IMG/VR virus record: IMGVR_UViG_3300035681_000001 | Location: 62,001 to 126,000 of that record | Source of the DNA: a virus | Strand: one strand, 5' to 3' | DNA length: 64,000 nt | Shown here: in pieces, positions 13,301 to 18,909 of the stretch | Position numbering within the stretch: the stretch's first letter is position 1 | Layout: every line of letters starts with the position of its first letter | Program-made: the position numbers and the translations under genes | The notes under the pieces: generated by a model | Database searches by the model: none | What the model saw: the letters and a program-made list of their open reading frames with translations, nothing else | Told to the model about the DNA's origin: nothing

Positions 13301-13774
13301 CAACACCTTAGGATCAGTGCTACGTACAGCAAAGTTAAGCTGCTGTAGACGCCCCCGCTTAGAATTCAGTATAGTGTTTAAGTTACCTGTTGAGGTAAAG
13401 CTTTCTGCGCCAGGCCTAAAAACCTGTTTAAGGTGTATATTCACCAAATTAGGACTCACGCCTGGCTTATACGGACCTACGTCGTCTAACACCAAAGTAC
13501 TGCTACGAGATATAGCTTGATCTGCTCTAGCTCTTACAAACTCACGTTCACGCCGTGCACCTTTATAAGTATCAGCACCTGCATTAACGTATAGCTCTCT
13601 AAACTTATCTAAATACTGACTTAGACCGGGCTGGCTTTTAACATCATAAAAAGCACCCCTTAAAGACCTAGCAGGTGCTCGCTGGAAAAAGGCACGAGTT
13701 TGTTCACCTATGGCCTCGGGCCCATAAAGAGACTCCGTCCCTGAAGTATAAGTTCCAGACAGAGTGTCAGCCAT
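1328..13774 (-). CDS. Giant 4148-aa tail/injection protein with PLD-like and muramidase domains
   Basis: Very long Ala/Gly/Leu-rich protein, probably the tape measure or an ejected internal protein. Residues ~110-310 look like a phospholipase-D-type nuclease fold: a first HxK site near H114 with a downstream TGNxN, then H289-K291-D296 with GSxN at 302-305. The long middle has many hydrophobic Ala/Leu segments separated by polar repeats, a short collagen-like stretch (~2691-2710) and a Gly-rich linker (~3352-3370). Around residues 3620-3780 lies a muramidase-like domain with a candidate catalytic Glu in the AGEGG motif (~3627), a GDTPGG motif and a GAPQFIPSTL segment resembling COG4678-type phage muramidases. 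Start ATG at 13774 overlaps the previous stop (TAATG). It is the last protein gene of the leftward operon. The tape-measure role rests on size, hydrophobic segments and lack of another candidate. Confidence 0.85.
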   Translation of the reverse strand: MADTLSGTYTSGTESLYGPEAIGEQTRAFFQRAPARSLRGAFYDVKSQPGLSQYLDKFRELYVNAGADTYKGARREREFVRARADQAISRSSTLVLDDVGPYKPGVSPNLVNIHLKQVFRPGAESFTSTGNLNTILNSKRGRLQQLNFAVRSTDPKVLADDARIADFIGRGLNRNSNVGGLQASLKSGSVFVTGPGAGPQFVDKLVRDINKAQQRVYIAEAYMTDPVVAEALVQAQQRGLDVRVYGQNPKGAKGGGNQESTSKLLAGLSAAGVEVYLQPADYAKQLLQHAKAGVIDSKLFSGSYNISSRSANKTLEKVRYLNDRRLADALARELQGFSKYGFIKVSDNPTKFVDVAPSYVKESAVEKAYRSFPKNVRDLLFVDVTTVSRELGADAGERRMLQRLPTRMPQSFFTNHPNTKVSVYENFHSLVSNSQPGFWLRQLDRQLSDPGVGAWVNSTFNTDVYKPGLGFLGLLGAGIGRATDTMSGYYWLKDLEDAKAGRDYGSLKKLYRSAYKTQNEVGPVERILGFAQETVIQTAQAIGSYFVFSHGVTLLRAHIEQRAADTMAQYGLKGGFLDGWYNKLYEVSVSDKPGETSKRMLHVLQSNTLRSLQVAQSEGKTQLGDLIDSKLQKVNSYGFDPISSEVWKELDQAGLRGFGGKIHSGITASELVELERSQVGFLSDINSLEVKPKGLVSGPIGTIGVFRRIDSSVWNNFLEPFLNYVMTAGSAETGKMQEAKITARDLAHELPQINLLDESKGYSYQLTLKGIGADRVRALAASADQIGRFIFASPWLWIPEVREAFGNTSTRTISQGGTSVIPGSDRSASSLVSPGFTSLTKSVTRMGHLIGNFASKGSVREMLQIHRDIFLRQARVTNRANAATGTLGEQLLGLKAAEKDLIRAGGFSSVLGASGFKDVSSFGKFRSGFFKLGSLLVLDRIFDNYYMQPQGADLLSQIGGEIFGYRTQNKDSEWTRWNETYFTGTVPKPIATLALLGGSWLGGHVMHKRTTDRFEYNLKDETILNKSQVTEPGQLVYSKKVIGGKSGTGKSRGSLVSVFEGLVDGELQYQQIGYEKGKILTTTRKGVRFSKTGAMVGAVAGILIAQASTSFVANLFNAIYRKDKSSSFEIDPENAIAKGILVDIINNDPQRWKNPIYAARAQTLSDLAKRLSVPDITRQDITYSFAAQIPTPIFQFAVVGRSDPRTGVTALGAGFQFMPVLGAGSTPMAPFGFSFGATKTRMQRLLEKRAGLVSDSRFYDDEQSALFWGKAADLASVVTFFPESQTYAALGTVGALSYLGSVYRAVRNQNVVGAADPKGSVSRDLIGFAGRMTKRVITWAQVPTLVAPNLIKGAFGTLLDTSPTVGAMRRGSALRALAPYLLPYLAYSSLVSPNSSVFNPLALIYESQATQAQDPNWSAGNVARDNFFRQLYIGGFFGAYYGTALARAGVFAGAEKFSRFGDPNFEFVGTTARYQKGIWDAYERKFNASDKGVLRGLGLGDESVKTLAAALGAAKGKSDALLHLQSLRPALVETAGLRFNLAARKGVKYAAVYSLAAAVLAAGNQLTIGPKGEMSWLQNAMLIFHFGGQNNYTQAQLALARRARYANVPKQNPGILGLLEQAGSTITGAWNIQKLTGAYQDNPNMFASLIGPLGLSESKNGFRGYVQATSAYTDISGSELAMIKGLSVTKDQVYLLQSLYKTSRNSTSALYSIFSAVPRQQPATIQKAARPEEYNQLGTSQGLSAAIRVRQQELIRISNQRPVEILMGLLHETNVAQALSKKGKVYFPNIDNFSARVGGEASVDLFKKGFYDFLDYATGKSSGDELGNYTGYYQEQILGRTPFFSYFTSTLKATAQSFQEGSLPSAVFGGALFSTLAFASLASLGAISLAGITFAASSKVKPYVPAETDIRSRATATFNVVAKGEAYEFSLRSGGGTTNPQIKVSVPSASASSQVADAYNTARNSMFSLTDEQLSPQNIKQTLLDDMARMYGGATDQQNFAQQIYGKEYDPRRTNNIIEQYGLERNVRGSRILDAESKRLHALNHYVNAALLVHESFLENTEETDRSLAGRYTGKGTQRWASDSIPTDTIVKAINETFRQRGYSGLVREGITGSTSTLIDYFNLVQAYELLSAGSYLGSTSESVRTRAGYFVVAKSGELAAGLGIFALLRKAWSTSPTFATFAGLAAVGTYVGLNRITNNGVQNFLSGVSDTVNENFIKPTTAFLASGLAAVGQAPLVKTALSGLNTVARILDPALYAIRKKALNVPGFGIIARFLLPETVRSFMEEQTGLLPTASSWQGPRMEEYGEDANTRAETMQKRRLFRATSLPNELDDALFSPALMGRSVYDPEPEFDARYFGSSGYAERVLTQGGFRSQSLVSNLMLSAMRQRQFMVDTTAANFYYTRPQPANYDYSLLQTAAGLAWRSSKASNKGYWGTFLTGASTVYRDFKTLGDKVSQSEFTTDLKALGSGIGRVANRTTEPAISWLANQTRRFTVGGLRFAGLSNRITFRALGKGFSKNSKFLGALAPSAALGGLGVWLLGDAVGDYYATAANLNEQDRNRLKFGLGLASASTFEIMLGIDSARRWNPQESAYVYGKSQVSRVGRYGLAAGVGAFAFTSLFNYLGDNTSKNWGFDYGEDYHLSTAAGTVVGAGSYAYFRHLQKGYATYLEGVNIEPEVTTVTRDSSVRLPGPKGFSGPRGPGSPGMGPITTATVATALPEPTPAADTPLSFKSYVGSQRLGILPTWRRILKNRYTGMGLGLLALLPLLPVHNLNSLGVFKLPALAGFLALVGYGVYGALGTTGIKRVFGAFKGTRIGAVGSGIDKFFQNVQQFLGVLNIRPALREFKTKVLQNEKFIAARKLVGGLAGKLGRFAAVYGGLISSGLGVSQLNGDSRRVQYQTAYSEFFQNAAGLAVTAAGGRSRQVFGTFFLMQDLVKDNPLADAVTDQFYQEDQLDPAGANRRNITRVGLGAAAVIGLNLGIRRLSKTALSRLSGIAGTLTLATSSLANLLSGSLLKPNRTAWQLSSEAVDQEFQPLQNALFGSILRGSVSTAIWSTVAGAALSWDPVRSFRTSQIAQSMQAAGKYNPQGYAELGLYQRAGGLIAASLLAPLAARLIRSPFRSNSLAVANTLLIAFNVSQSLGAIAGTQVYLMQNDPRSRPWEAAAVSLANYQDAGFRDSIIQDSTRSTFKGRFFDYFRAQYARPTKGFGSPNLWQKGVNLLASPLGWAKTLIGGKLGTGLTVLNVIDEAVNSGKSLVDAGVSALGAAVTSTILFTGLQSLFSAARVGGLFSSVARVAAPALIAKQLSSIAMRTWRTYKLPGYESMDDDNIGTVSNTIGAAAGGIALLNFFKGGGGPRGGTGGGNAGGGAGASPSSSPTTSTRGGFRGLRRLVGEGAVGRGNLAIIGLEVLQAGLIASDTPYGNKVRAAVQADESFRDKLLKGESLANTPEAQAGKRDFELVSRFAGNMITRAGDAAAWLGTAIAGLALWGFSSVFGGGSAAAATPGKFSNLTLQPTEQVMYDYIAAQKRKIAAQKTAYQKTRKQQRWVSEQTFRQTNEQKSWDLFQWAADRVKDLTGLATETFRRVGSFAQGATDGLGSALGELTGSAYVASVSAFTPLLRVIYAGEGGYNSVNRGNAGDTPGGLPGLSSMTFGEVMRRQAAGLHAVGAPQFIPSTLKIAMRDAGLKTTDVFSPYNQDRAAIALMIGSKQPALAAFLRGKSNNVRAAIDALAGEWASVKNASGRGQYNHVGRNRATITMSPELMWETRRRYLASPDAIRPTTPVDIIGGLFRSGTGGDRPVYVTNDRDSRGGSFIHAHLGLNQRGGSHVLRGQQTAQEASLLQTYAFSFIKEGFRQGEQRIEIHGLQGSRGGSIWLTRKSSDAEIKSAIARGVMGHHDPKYAIDINFDTLKKFIAPSAGKVTVKQGGTGLSGYFETQSGVSVVHARDVINTTLPKAPVLPTPQNALRGVGAKGGGLVPKPAVVIPINPVKTRHPVQRVVLPEVSYESSIRQTQVEIASAVAPERQAAVLALVAAGAAALVTTPKAPVNHQVVVENQNPKASQHAEPMLKVVRDDKQLVATKETEVKGEVARISLVQKYTTLVESIGHDPAGSHRQSAAAAHEPMPLGHRGSGHWTPTGPRMGNQLG

Positions 13775-14358
13775 TAGGTGCGCACGCGCTCTACGTTACC
13801 TAAAGCACCTACTTTATACTCTTGAAGCATGTCTAAAGTAGCAGCAGGTTCGTAGTTAACAGTCAAGTTCGTACCTACTGCCGGGCGGTCAAAACGCCAA
13901 GCCAAAGCGTTATATTCAGCTACCCAATTATCTCCACTAGAAACAGACACTACACGCCATACCTTAAGGGGCAAGGTAGGGTCTTGATCCCCTAAAGCAA
14001 AAAAGTATTGGTTTAATAAGGGCACAGAAGGCACAATCCAAGTCTGAATGTCTAGCGGCGTCCGATTGCCAACCCGAAAGAATTCAGCTTGGTAACGACC
14101 TATAGGTAAGTATTTATCTGAGGGTAACAACTGAAAGCGCAACAGCCCATCAGGAGGTACATCTAACACTAGCGAATCAGGTATGTACTGATCAGGTCCT
14201 CTACGATTAGACCTAGGTGAGGTAATGCGTAAACGGTACTTAACGTCTGTTGGATTAAGAGCTGAATCGTCAGGGTTTAAAGCCCAGGGCTTAAATTGTA
14301 TGACTATAGGGGTGTAAATCTGACTACCTGCTTGGATTAAAGTATCTGACATTATCAA
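13774..14358 (-). CDS. Hypothetical virion protein, 194 aa
   Basis: Unrecognised. Beta-rich sequence with many Pro and aromatic residues and an Ig-like alternation (RYQAEFFRV), suggesting a small structural or tail-surface protein. It lies between terminase and the giant gene; its stop overlaps the giant gene's ATG by one base, implying translational coupling. The start is given at 14358; the second Met two codons later is equally possible. Confidence 0.75.
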   Translation of the reverse strand: MIMSDTLIQAGSQIYTPIVIQFKPWALNPDDSALNPTDVKYRLRITSPRSNRRGPDQYIPDSLVLDVPPDGLLRFQLLPSDKYLPIGRYQAEFFRVGNRTPLDIQTWIVPSVPLLNQYFFALGDQDPTLPLKVWRVVSVSSGDNWVAEYNALAWRFDRPAVGTNLTVNYEPAATLDMLQEYKVGALGNVERVRT

Positions 14359-14386
14359 TACGGTGCTAGTTCCAGCTTAGAGCAAA

Positions 14387-17300
14387 CTACCAAGTGTCTA
14401 AAGAAAACCTAGAACCACCACCTGAACCACTAAAACTACCCCATCGCTGGCGGGTACCTAAAACTTCCCTTTTGAAGTTTCCTCTAGTAGAACTAAAGTC
14501 ATCTTCTACTGTAGGAGAAAATATAGCCGCAGGTTTTGGTACCGCTAATTTCCTAGAACTAGACCAATCAGCATGGGTGTTGCCTACTAGTTGCCAGCAA
14601 ATGGCGGCGACACAATCAGCCAAATCTTTGCTGTTATGGACTATAACTCCTGCTCCGACAGCAAAGTTATCCCAAAGATCCACTGACAAATCATAAACAG
14701 GAACTGGTTCTGATAATACAACCTTAGTAGTAGAAACTAGCTTTACTAGTTTTGTCAAACACATCAACTCAGCTTTACAGGTTTCTAGGTCTTTGGCTTG
14801 TATATACTCACCGCTGCTAAGCATAAATGGATGATCTGGGGTACACCTAATAACAGAACCATTATCTAAGCCTACATCTAGCAGTTCTGTTACCTCCATG
14901 GTTTTACGACCTCTAGCTCGACCAGGTACCAAAGTACCATCTGACTTAGCACTATATAACCAAACTTCTTTTCCTACCAACTCTGAAATCATTGGTGTAG
15001 TACCATCTAATAATGGTATTCGAGTTTCCCCGACTAAACATTTATCTGGCTTATGGTCAATTTTGTTAGCATTAATCAGCTGTAAGTGTATGAGTTCATC
15101 TTTTAGTAAAGATGTAAACTCTGACATCCTAGGGAAAATAATCCGATTCTCGTGTAGCAGCTTCCTCAAACAGTCATACATATCAAGTTGTATACCTCTA
15201 CTAAAGAAAATAGTTTCAGCTCGTAAGCCGTTAGCCTTAAGACGCTGAATAGTCTCTGGAGAGTGAGCGTGATCACTGGTAACTTTAGCTAGCGGCCGTT
15301 TACGGTTAATCTCATAAATAACAGACTGTACATTAGTGATACTGACTTGAATGCCGGGCTCAGGCTCCCAAGCTACTAGACCGTCTATAACCACTAAAGT
15401 TTCACCTTGTGAGTCGCGTTCTTTATGACCAAAAGCTAAACCGTAAGCATCACGTTTAACTGCTGGATCTAGGTGTAAGTAAGTAACTATACCGTCAGCT
15501 TCAGCTACTGTTGCTTGCATCCTCACTAGACCATCACCACCACTAGTGTCTTTCACTACTTTGATCTTTGAGCTGCCCCTAAAAGCTCTTACTACTTCTT
15601 CTTTGTCCAAGAACGAATACTGCCCTGAATGGCGTATACCTTCAAACTCCAAAGCAGCTTTAATAGGATCTTCTGCATACTCGATCTTAATGACTGGTTG
15701 TTGACGACCTGCTCGTTTAGGGTTAAGGTCCCAAGATCTTAACCTAAAGCCTACCATTGAGTCGGCTACTTCAGGATCTTTACACGTCCGATAAAGCTTT
15801 TGTATAGCATCTTCGTCTTCCCAAGCAGAAGAAATAGCTACCCTCAAAGCATCTAGCCCAAAAGTAACACCTGAAACACCAATGTTAGACCAAAGCTCTA
15901 AAGCGTTAGACTCACCGTTTTCAGATTTAAAGCGAGCTACTTCATCCATTACCAGCAAGATCACACTAGATCCTACCTGAGAAGAAGACTTAGAATTACC
16001 CGCGTAGATATATAGTAATTTTTCCGGATACTTGATTTCTTGTTCACCTACTATTATTCTTTTTTGGTCTATCAACCTGCGGATTACAGGTACGTAATAC
16101 AACAACGCTCGGGCTTGACCGTAAATAGTACGTTTAGTTTGTTCTGCAGCGGTAGCCATACAAAATATGGCTATAGGAGTAGAAGCTGCTATACCGTAGT
16201 GCAACTGGGGCGAAGACTGTAAGCACAACTTGTAGAACTCATAAGCAACTATCAAAGAGCCAACCATCGTGTTGTGGTTGGTGAAGCCCTGTGCAACGTA
16301 TTGCTCACACCCAGGTACTGAGAGGTCTACACAAAAAGCTTCAGAGTCTTCAACAGACTCCACGAGATCATAAAAGTAGTCGCAATCTCGTAAGTACTTA
16401 AAGTGCTCGACGGCTTCTAGATCACTACAATGTTCCTCAGCAAACTCAATCAAAGCCGGCAAACGGTAAGCACTGAATTCTTCAGTGGAGTTTTCTTTAA
16501 TAGAATTACCTACGATAGCTCGAAACTCTAGCTTTAAGTTTCGGGTTTTAGGTCGGTCTGCATAACCAGAACCTAGTAGTTTACCGGCGGCGTGAGCTGA
16601 ACCTGGCTGCTTGCCTCTATTAGAGGGTAAAGAATCACGCAGCCTCTTCAGCCACACTTTTTGGTTAGGTATACGTTCGGTATCACCTCCGTCTCTACTA
16701 GCAGCAGCTAAATAGTCAACTAACGGTTGCTGTTTTCTTGGCAAGCCAAAACCTATTTCAACAGCAAATCTCTTAACGCTGCGTTGCCCTCTTAGGATCA
16801 ACACGTAATAATCAGTTCCTTTGACATCTTTAGTTCTTACACGACTGACTACACCAAAGTTTAAGAGCATCAGCTGTACTTCTTCGGCTAACTGCTTTGA
16901 AGCAGTAGACAAAGTAACTTCTCGACCACCTTTCTCGCAGCTACCGTCAGCAGCAAAAAGACCGGACAAAAAAGCAGCTTGTACGTCTTTAGGGCTACGG
17001 CGTATAGACCAGGGTACTTTTTTAGTAGTAACGTGAGACTCAATAACAAAACCTAAAGAGTCAAAGTAACTACGCAGCACTTTACAGCCAATTGACAACC
17101 TGGCCCCAAATTGAGACCTCTTATCTTTAGTCTCCTTGGGGTACTCAAGTCCCGTTTTAGTAACTACGTCTGTATACCAAGGAATGTCTTGTAAGTGCGT
17201 AGTAAGCTGTATTTGGCAATTACTGGTCCAACTGCCGTCACCTACCAATAAACCTAAAAGCCTGCCTAAATCAGCATCTAAGAACTCAGGGTACTGCCGC

Positions 17301-18097
17301 TGCTTAACTGACATCCCATTGCTGTACTTAGTAAGGCTAGGGGCAAAGTGTTTTATTGATACGTATTCTGTAGGAAAAAGGTTGGTAGCTCTGTGTATAC
17401 AAGCCCACTCTCCCGCCTGAATGTCCCTAAAGTATCTCCACTCAATATTGCCGTGCGTATTTAATACTTTGATTCTATGTTCAGGGGTGGCTTCCAAGTT
17501 GTAGCTACATTCTGTTAGTACCTTTTTGGTTTTGGTTTGACCTTTTACGTAAAAGTTTTCAGCAGTAGCTCTTTTATTAGTTCCCTCAGTAGCTACGGTG
17601 TGGCTTAAAGGCAAAGCCACGTCTTTTAGTTGCTGCATACCTTGTTCAAGGGTAAGCATGTTCAGGTTCTGAGAAACAGACATAGCTTCTTTAAGCAGCT
17701 CGTGTCCATAAATCATACCATACTTTTGAGAGCCTAGGAGGGTATACAGACTGTGGCATTTGCCCCCCCTACGACCACATTCTAAAATCAGAGCTTGTTT
17801 CTTACCAATCTCCATTTCTAAGGAGAAACAGAGATCAAAAGTAGTACGATCTAGTTCATACCAAGTTTGTATAATTGCTCGCTCTTCATCATTAAAAACG
17901 TAATGCCCGTAAAAGATCTTTAAAATAAGCATCTGGCGGACATCTAACTCGATGCCCCAGTCTGGGTGTATTTCTTGCTCAATAAAGTCAACTATATTAG
18001 TTACTGCTGTATCAGTAGCAAACTTGGTTTGGAGATCTGTGACTAGATCATCAAAAAAACCATCAAAATTAAAATCCAGCCCGGCCGATTTGCTCAT
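14387..18097 (-). CDS. terL: Terminase large subunit precursor with two inteins
   Basis: DNA-packaging ATPase/nuclease translated as 1236 residues. Removing inteins 114-609 and 1020-1155 leaves 604 residues, a normal size. Joining the exteins restores Walker A (GRRGGK, then T610-M). Walker B is VILLVMDEV (~708-716). The C-terminal RNase H-like nuclease shows HLDPAVKRD (~875), an SDHAH segment and the final IDHKPDK/SKDLAD acidic motif, which the second intein splits. Both insertion points are thus in catalytic motifs, as is usual for inteins. The gene sits late in the structural operon, between baseplate genes and the giant gene. No small-subunit gene was recognised nearby. Confidence 0.96.
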   Translation of the reverse strand: MSKSAGLDFNFDGFFDDLVTDLQTKFATDTAVTNIVDFIEQEIHPDWGIELDVRQMLILKIFYGHYVFNDEERAIIQTWYELDRTTFDLCFSLEMEIGKKQALILECGRRGGKCHSLYTLLGSQKYGMIYGHELLKEAMSVSQNLNMLTLEQGMQQLKDVALPLSHTVATEGTNKRATAENFYVKGQTKTKKVLTECSYNLEATPEHRIKVLNTHGNIEWRYFRDIQAGEWACIHRATNLFPTEYVSIKHFAPSLTKYSNGMSVKQRQYPEFLDADLGRLLGLLVGDGSWTSNCQIQLTTHLQDIPWYTDVVTKTGLEYPKETKDKRSQFGARLSIGCKVLRSYFDSLGFVIESHVTTKKVPWSIRRSPKDVQAAFLSGLFAADGSCEKGGREVTLSTASKQLAEEVQLMLLNFGVVSRVRTKDVKGTDYYVLILRGQRSVKRFAVEIGFGLPRKQQPLVDYLAAASRDGGDTERIPNQKVWLKRLRDSLPSNRGKQPGSAHAAGKLLGSGYADRPKTRNLKLEFRAIVGNSIKENSTEEFSAYRLPALIEFAEEHCSDLEAVEHFKYLRDCDYFYDLVESVEDSEAFCVDLSVPGCEQYVAQGFTNHNTMVGSLIVAYEFYKLCLQSSPQLHYGIAASTPIAIFCMATAAEQTKRTIYGQARALLYYVPVIRRLIDQKRIIVGEQEIKYPEKLLYIYAGNSKSSSQVGSSVILLVMDEVARFKSENGESNALELWSNIGVSGVTFGLDALRVAISSAWEDEDAIQKLYRTCKDPEVADSMVGFRLRSWDLNPKRAGRQQPVIKIEYAEDPIKAALEFEGIRHSGQYSFLDKEEVVRAFRGSSKIKVVKDTSGGDGLVRMQATVAEADGIVTYLHLDPAVKRDAYGLAFGHKERDSQGETLVVIDGLVAWEPEPGIQVSITNVQSVIYEINRKRPLAKVTSDHAHSPETIQRLKANGLRAETIFFSRGIQLDMYDCLRKLLHENRIIFPRMSEFTSLLKDELIHLQLINANKIDHKPDKCLVGETRIPLLDGTTPMISELVGKEVWLYSAKSDGTLVPGRARGRKTMEVTELLDVGLDNGSVIRCTPDHPFMLSSGEYIQAKDLETCKAELMCLTKLVKLVSTTKVVLSEPVPVYDLSVDLWDNFAVGAGVIVHNSKDLADCVAAICWQLVGNTHADWSSSRKLAVPKPAAIFSPTVEDDFSSTRGNFKREVLGTRQRWGSFSGSGGGSRFSLDTW
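14633..15040 (-). other. Mini-intein in terminase nuclease motif (136 aa)
   Basis: Residues 1020-1155 of the precursor. It starts with Cys (CLVGETRIP), has the block B TPDH motif, and ends with VIVHN followed by Ser1156 as +1 nucleophile. No LAGLIDADG endonuclease is present, so it is a minimal splicing (Hint) unit. It splits the nuclease motif between IDHKPDK and SKDLAD. Confidence 0.93.
16271..17758 (-). other. Full intein with LAGLIDADG endonuclease in terminase Walker A (496 aa)
   Basis: Residues 114-609. It begins with Cys114 immediately after GRRGGK, has block B ATPEHR, two dodecapeptide LAGLIDADG motifs (LLGLLVGDG ~280-289 and FLSGLFAADG ~375-385), and ends with the penultimate His and Asn609 before Thr610. 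The paired Asp residues of the dodecapeptides are intact, so the homing endonuclease may be active. Excision rebuilds GRRGGK-TM. Confidence 0.95.
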
Positions 18098-18909
18098 ACC
18101 ACTACTAGTTTCAACACCAACTGATAGTAAAGTTTACCAGTCCCAGTATTAGTTACTATTTCTAGATCTAACCCAGTACCTGCAGCCAACGGGCCGGTTA
18201 GGTAACTACTAGGATAACTACTAAGCAGCGCCCCGCTGGATTGAGAATAGATCCTATTGGTTAGTACGTTACTAGTAGTGGGAGTAGTAGCTCCTACTAC
18301 GGTAGCCCCAGCCCGCAAGCGAACACTACTAGCAAAACCTACAGACTTCAAATAGAGGTCTTGTATCCAAGAACTATTAGGTAAAGACAAAACTACCGGG
18401 CAGATCACAGGTGCAGTAACGTCTAATACACCACTAAAAGAATAAGTAGAAACCCGAGCCCAATCAGCTGGTCTAACAAACCCTGCCAAACCAGCACCGT
18501 CAAGCTGCTGGAAGTCTTGTGTAGCTGCTGAGGTGTAGAACGTTACTAAATTACTGCCTGAACTGAGGTTAATACCATGTATGCAATATACGGTCGCACT
18601 AGTTTGTGGGTTCCTGACATAAAGCGTACCGTTAACCACAGTTTCAACAGCTGAAACCGTAAGCCTTAAGGTACTAGCAGCTATATAAGTAATAGTGGCC
18701 GGTACTACAGTAGCTAAGATTTCTTCAGCTGCATCGTTATATACGTAAACCGCATCTCCTATATTAACGTTGTAGCACCTAAAGTCAGGAGGAGTTACGC
18801 GATCGTGGGTGTGTACGTTGTACTTACCATAAGCTAGTGTAGGGTCTTCTGTTTGTAGCCCCCCAACACCGCCAACTCTAATTTGAGGATAAGCAGCGCT
18901 ATAGGTCAT
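18094..18909 (-). CDS. Hypothetical virion/tail surface protein, 271 aa
   Basis: Unrecognised. Almost entirely Ser/Thr/Val/Gly-rich beta sequence, typical of fibre or baseplate periphery proteins, with a His-containing N-terminal motif (VHTHDR). It overlaps the upstream gene by 4 bp (ATGA) and the terminase start by 4 bp, so it is translated as part of the baseplate-to-terminase run. A fibre or baseplate-associated role is inference from composition and position. Confidence 0.75.
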   Translation of the reverse strand: MTYSAAYPQIRVGGVGGLQTEDPTLAYGKYNVHTHDRVTPPDFRCYNVNIGDAVYVYNDAAEEILATVVPATITYIAASTLRLTVSAVETVVNGTLYVRNPQTSATVYCIHGINLSSGSNLVTFYTSAATQDFQQLDGAGLAGFVRPADWARVSTYSFSGVLDVTAPVICPVVLSLPNSSWIQDLYLKSVGFASSVRLRAGATVVGATTPTTSNVLTNRIYSQSSGALLSSYPSSYLTGPLAAGTGLDLEIVTNTGTGKLYYQLVLKLVVV

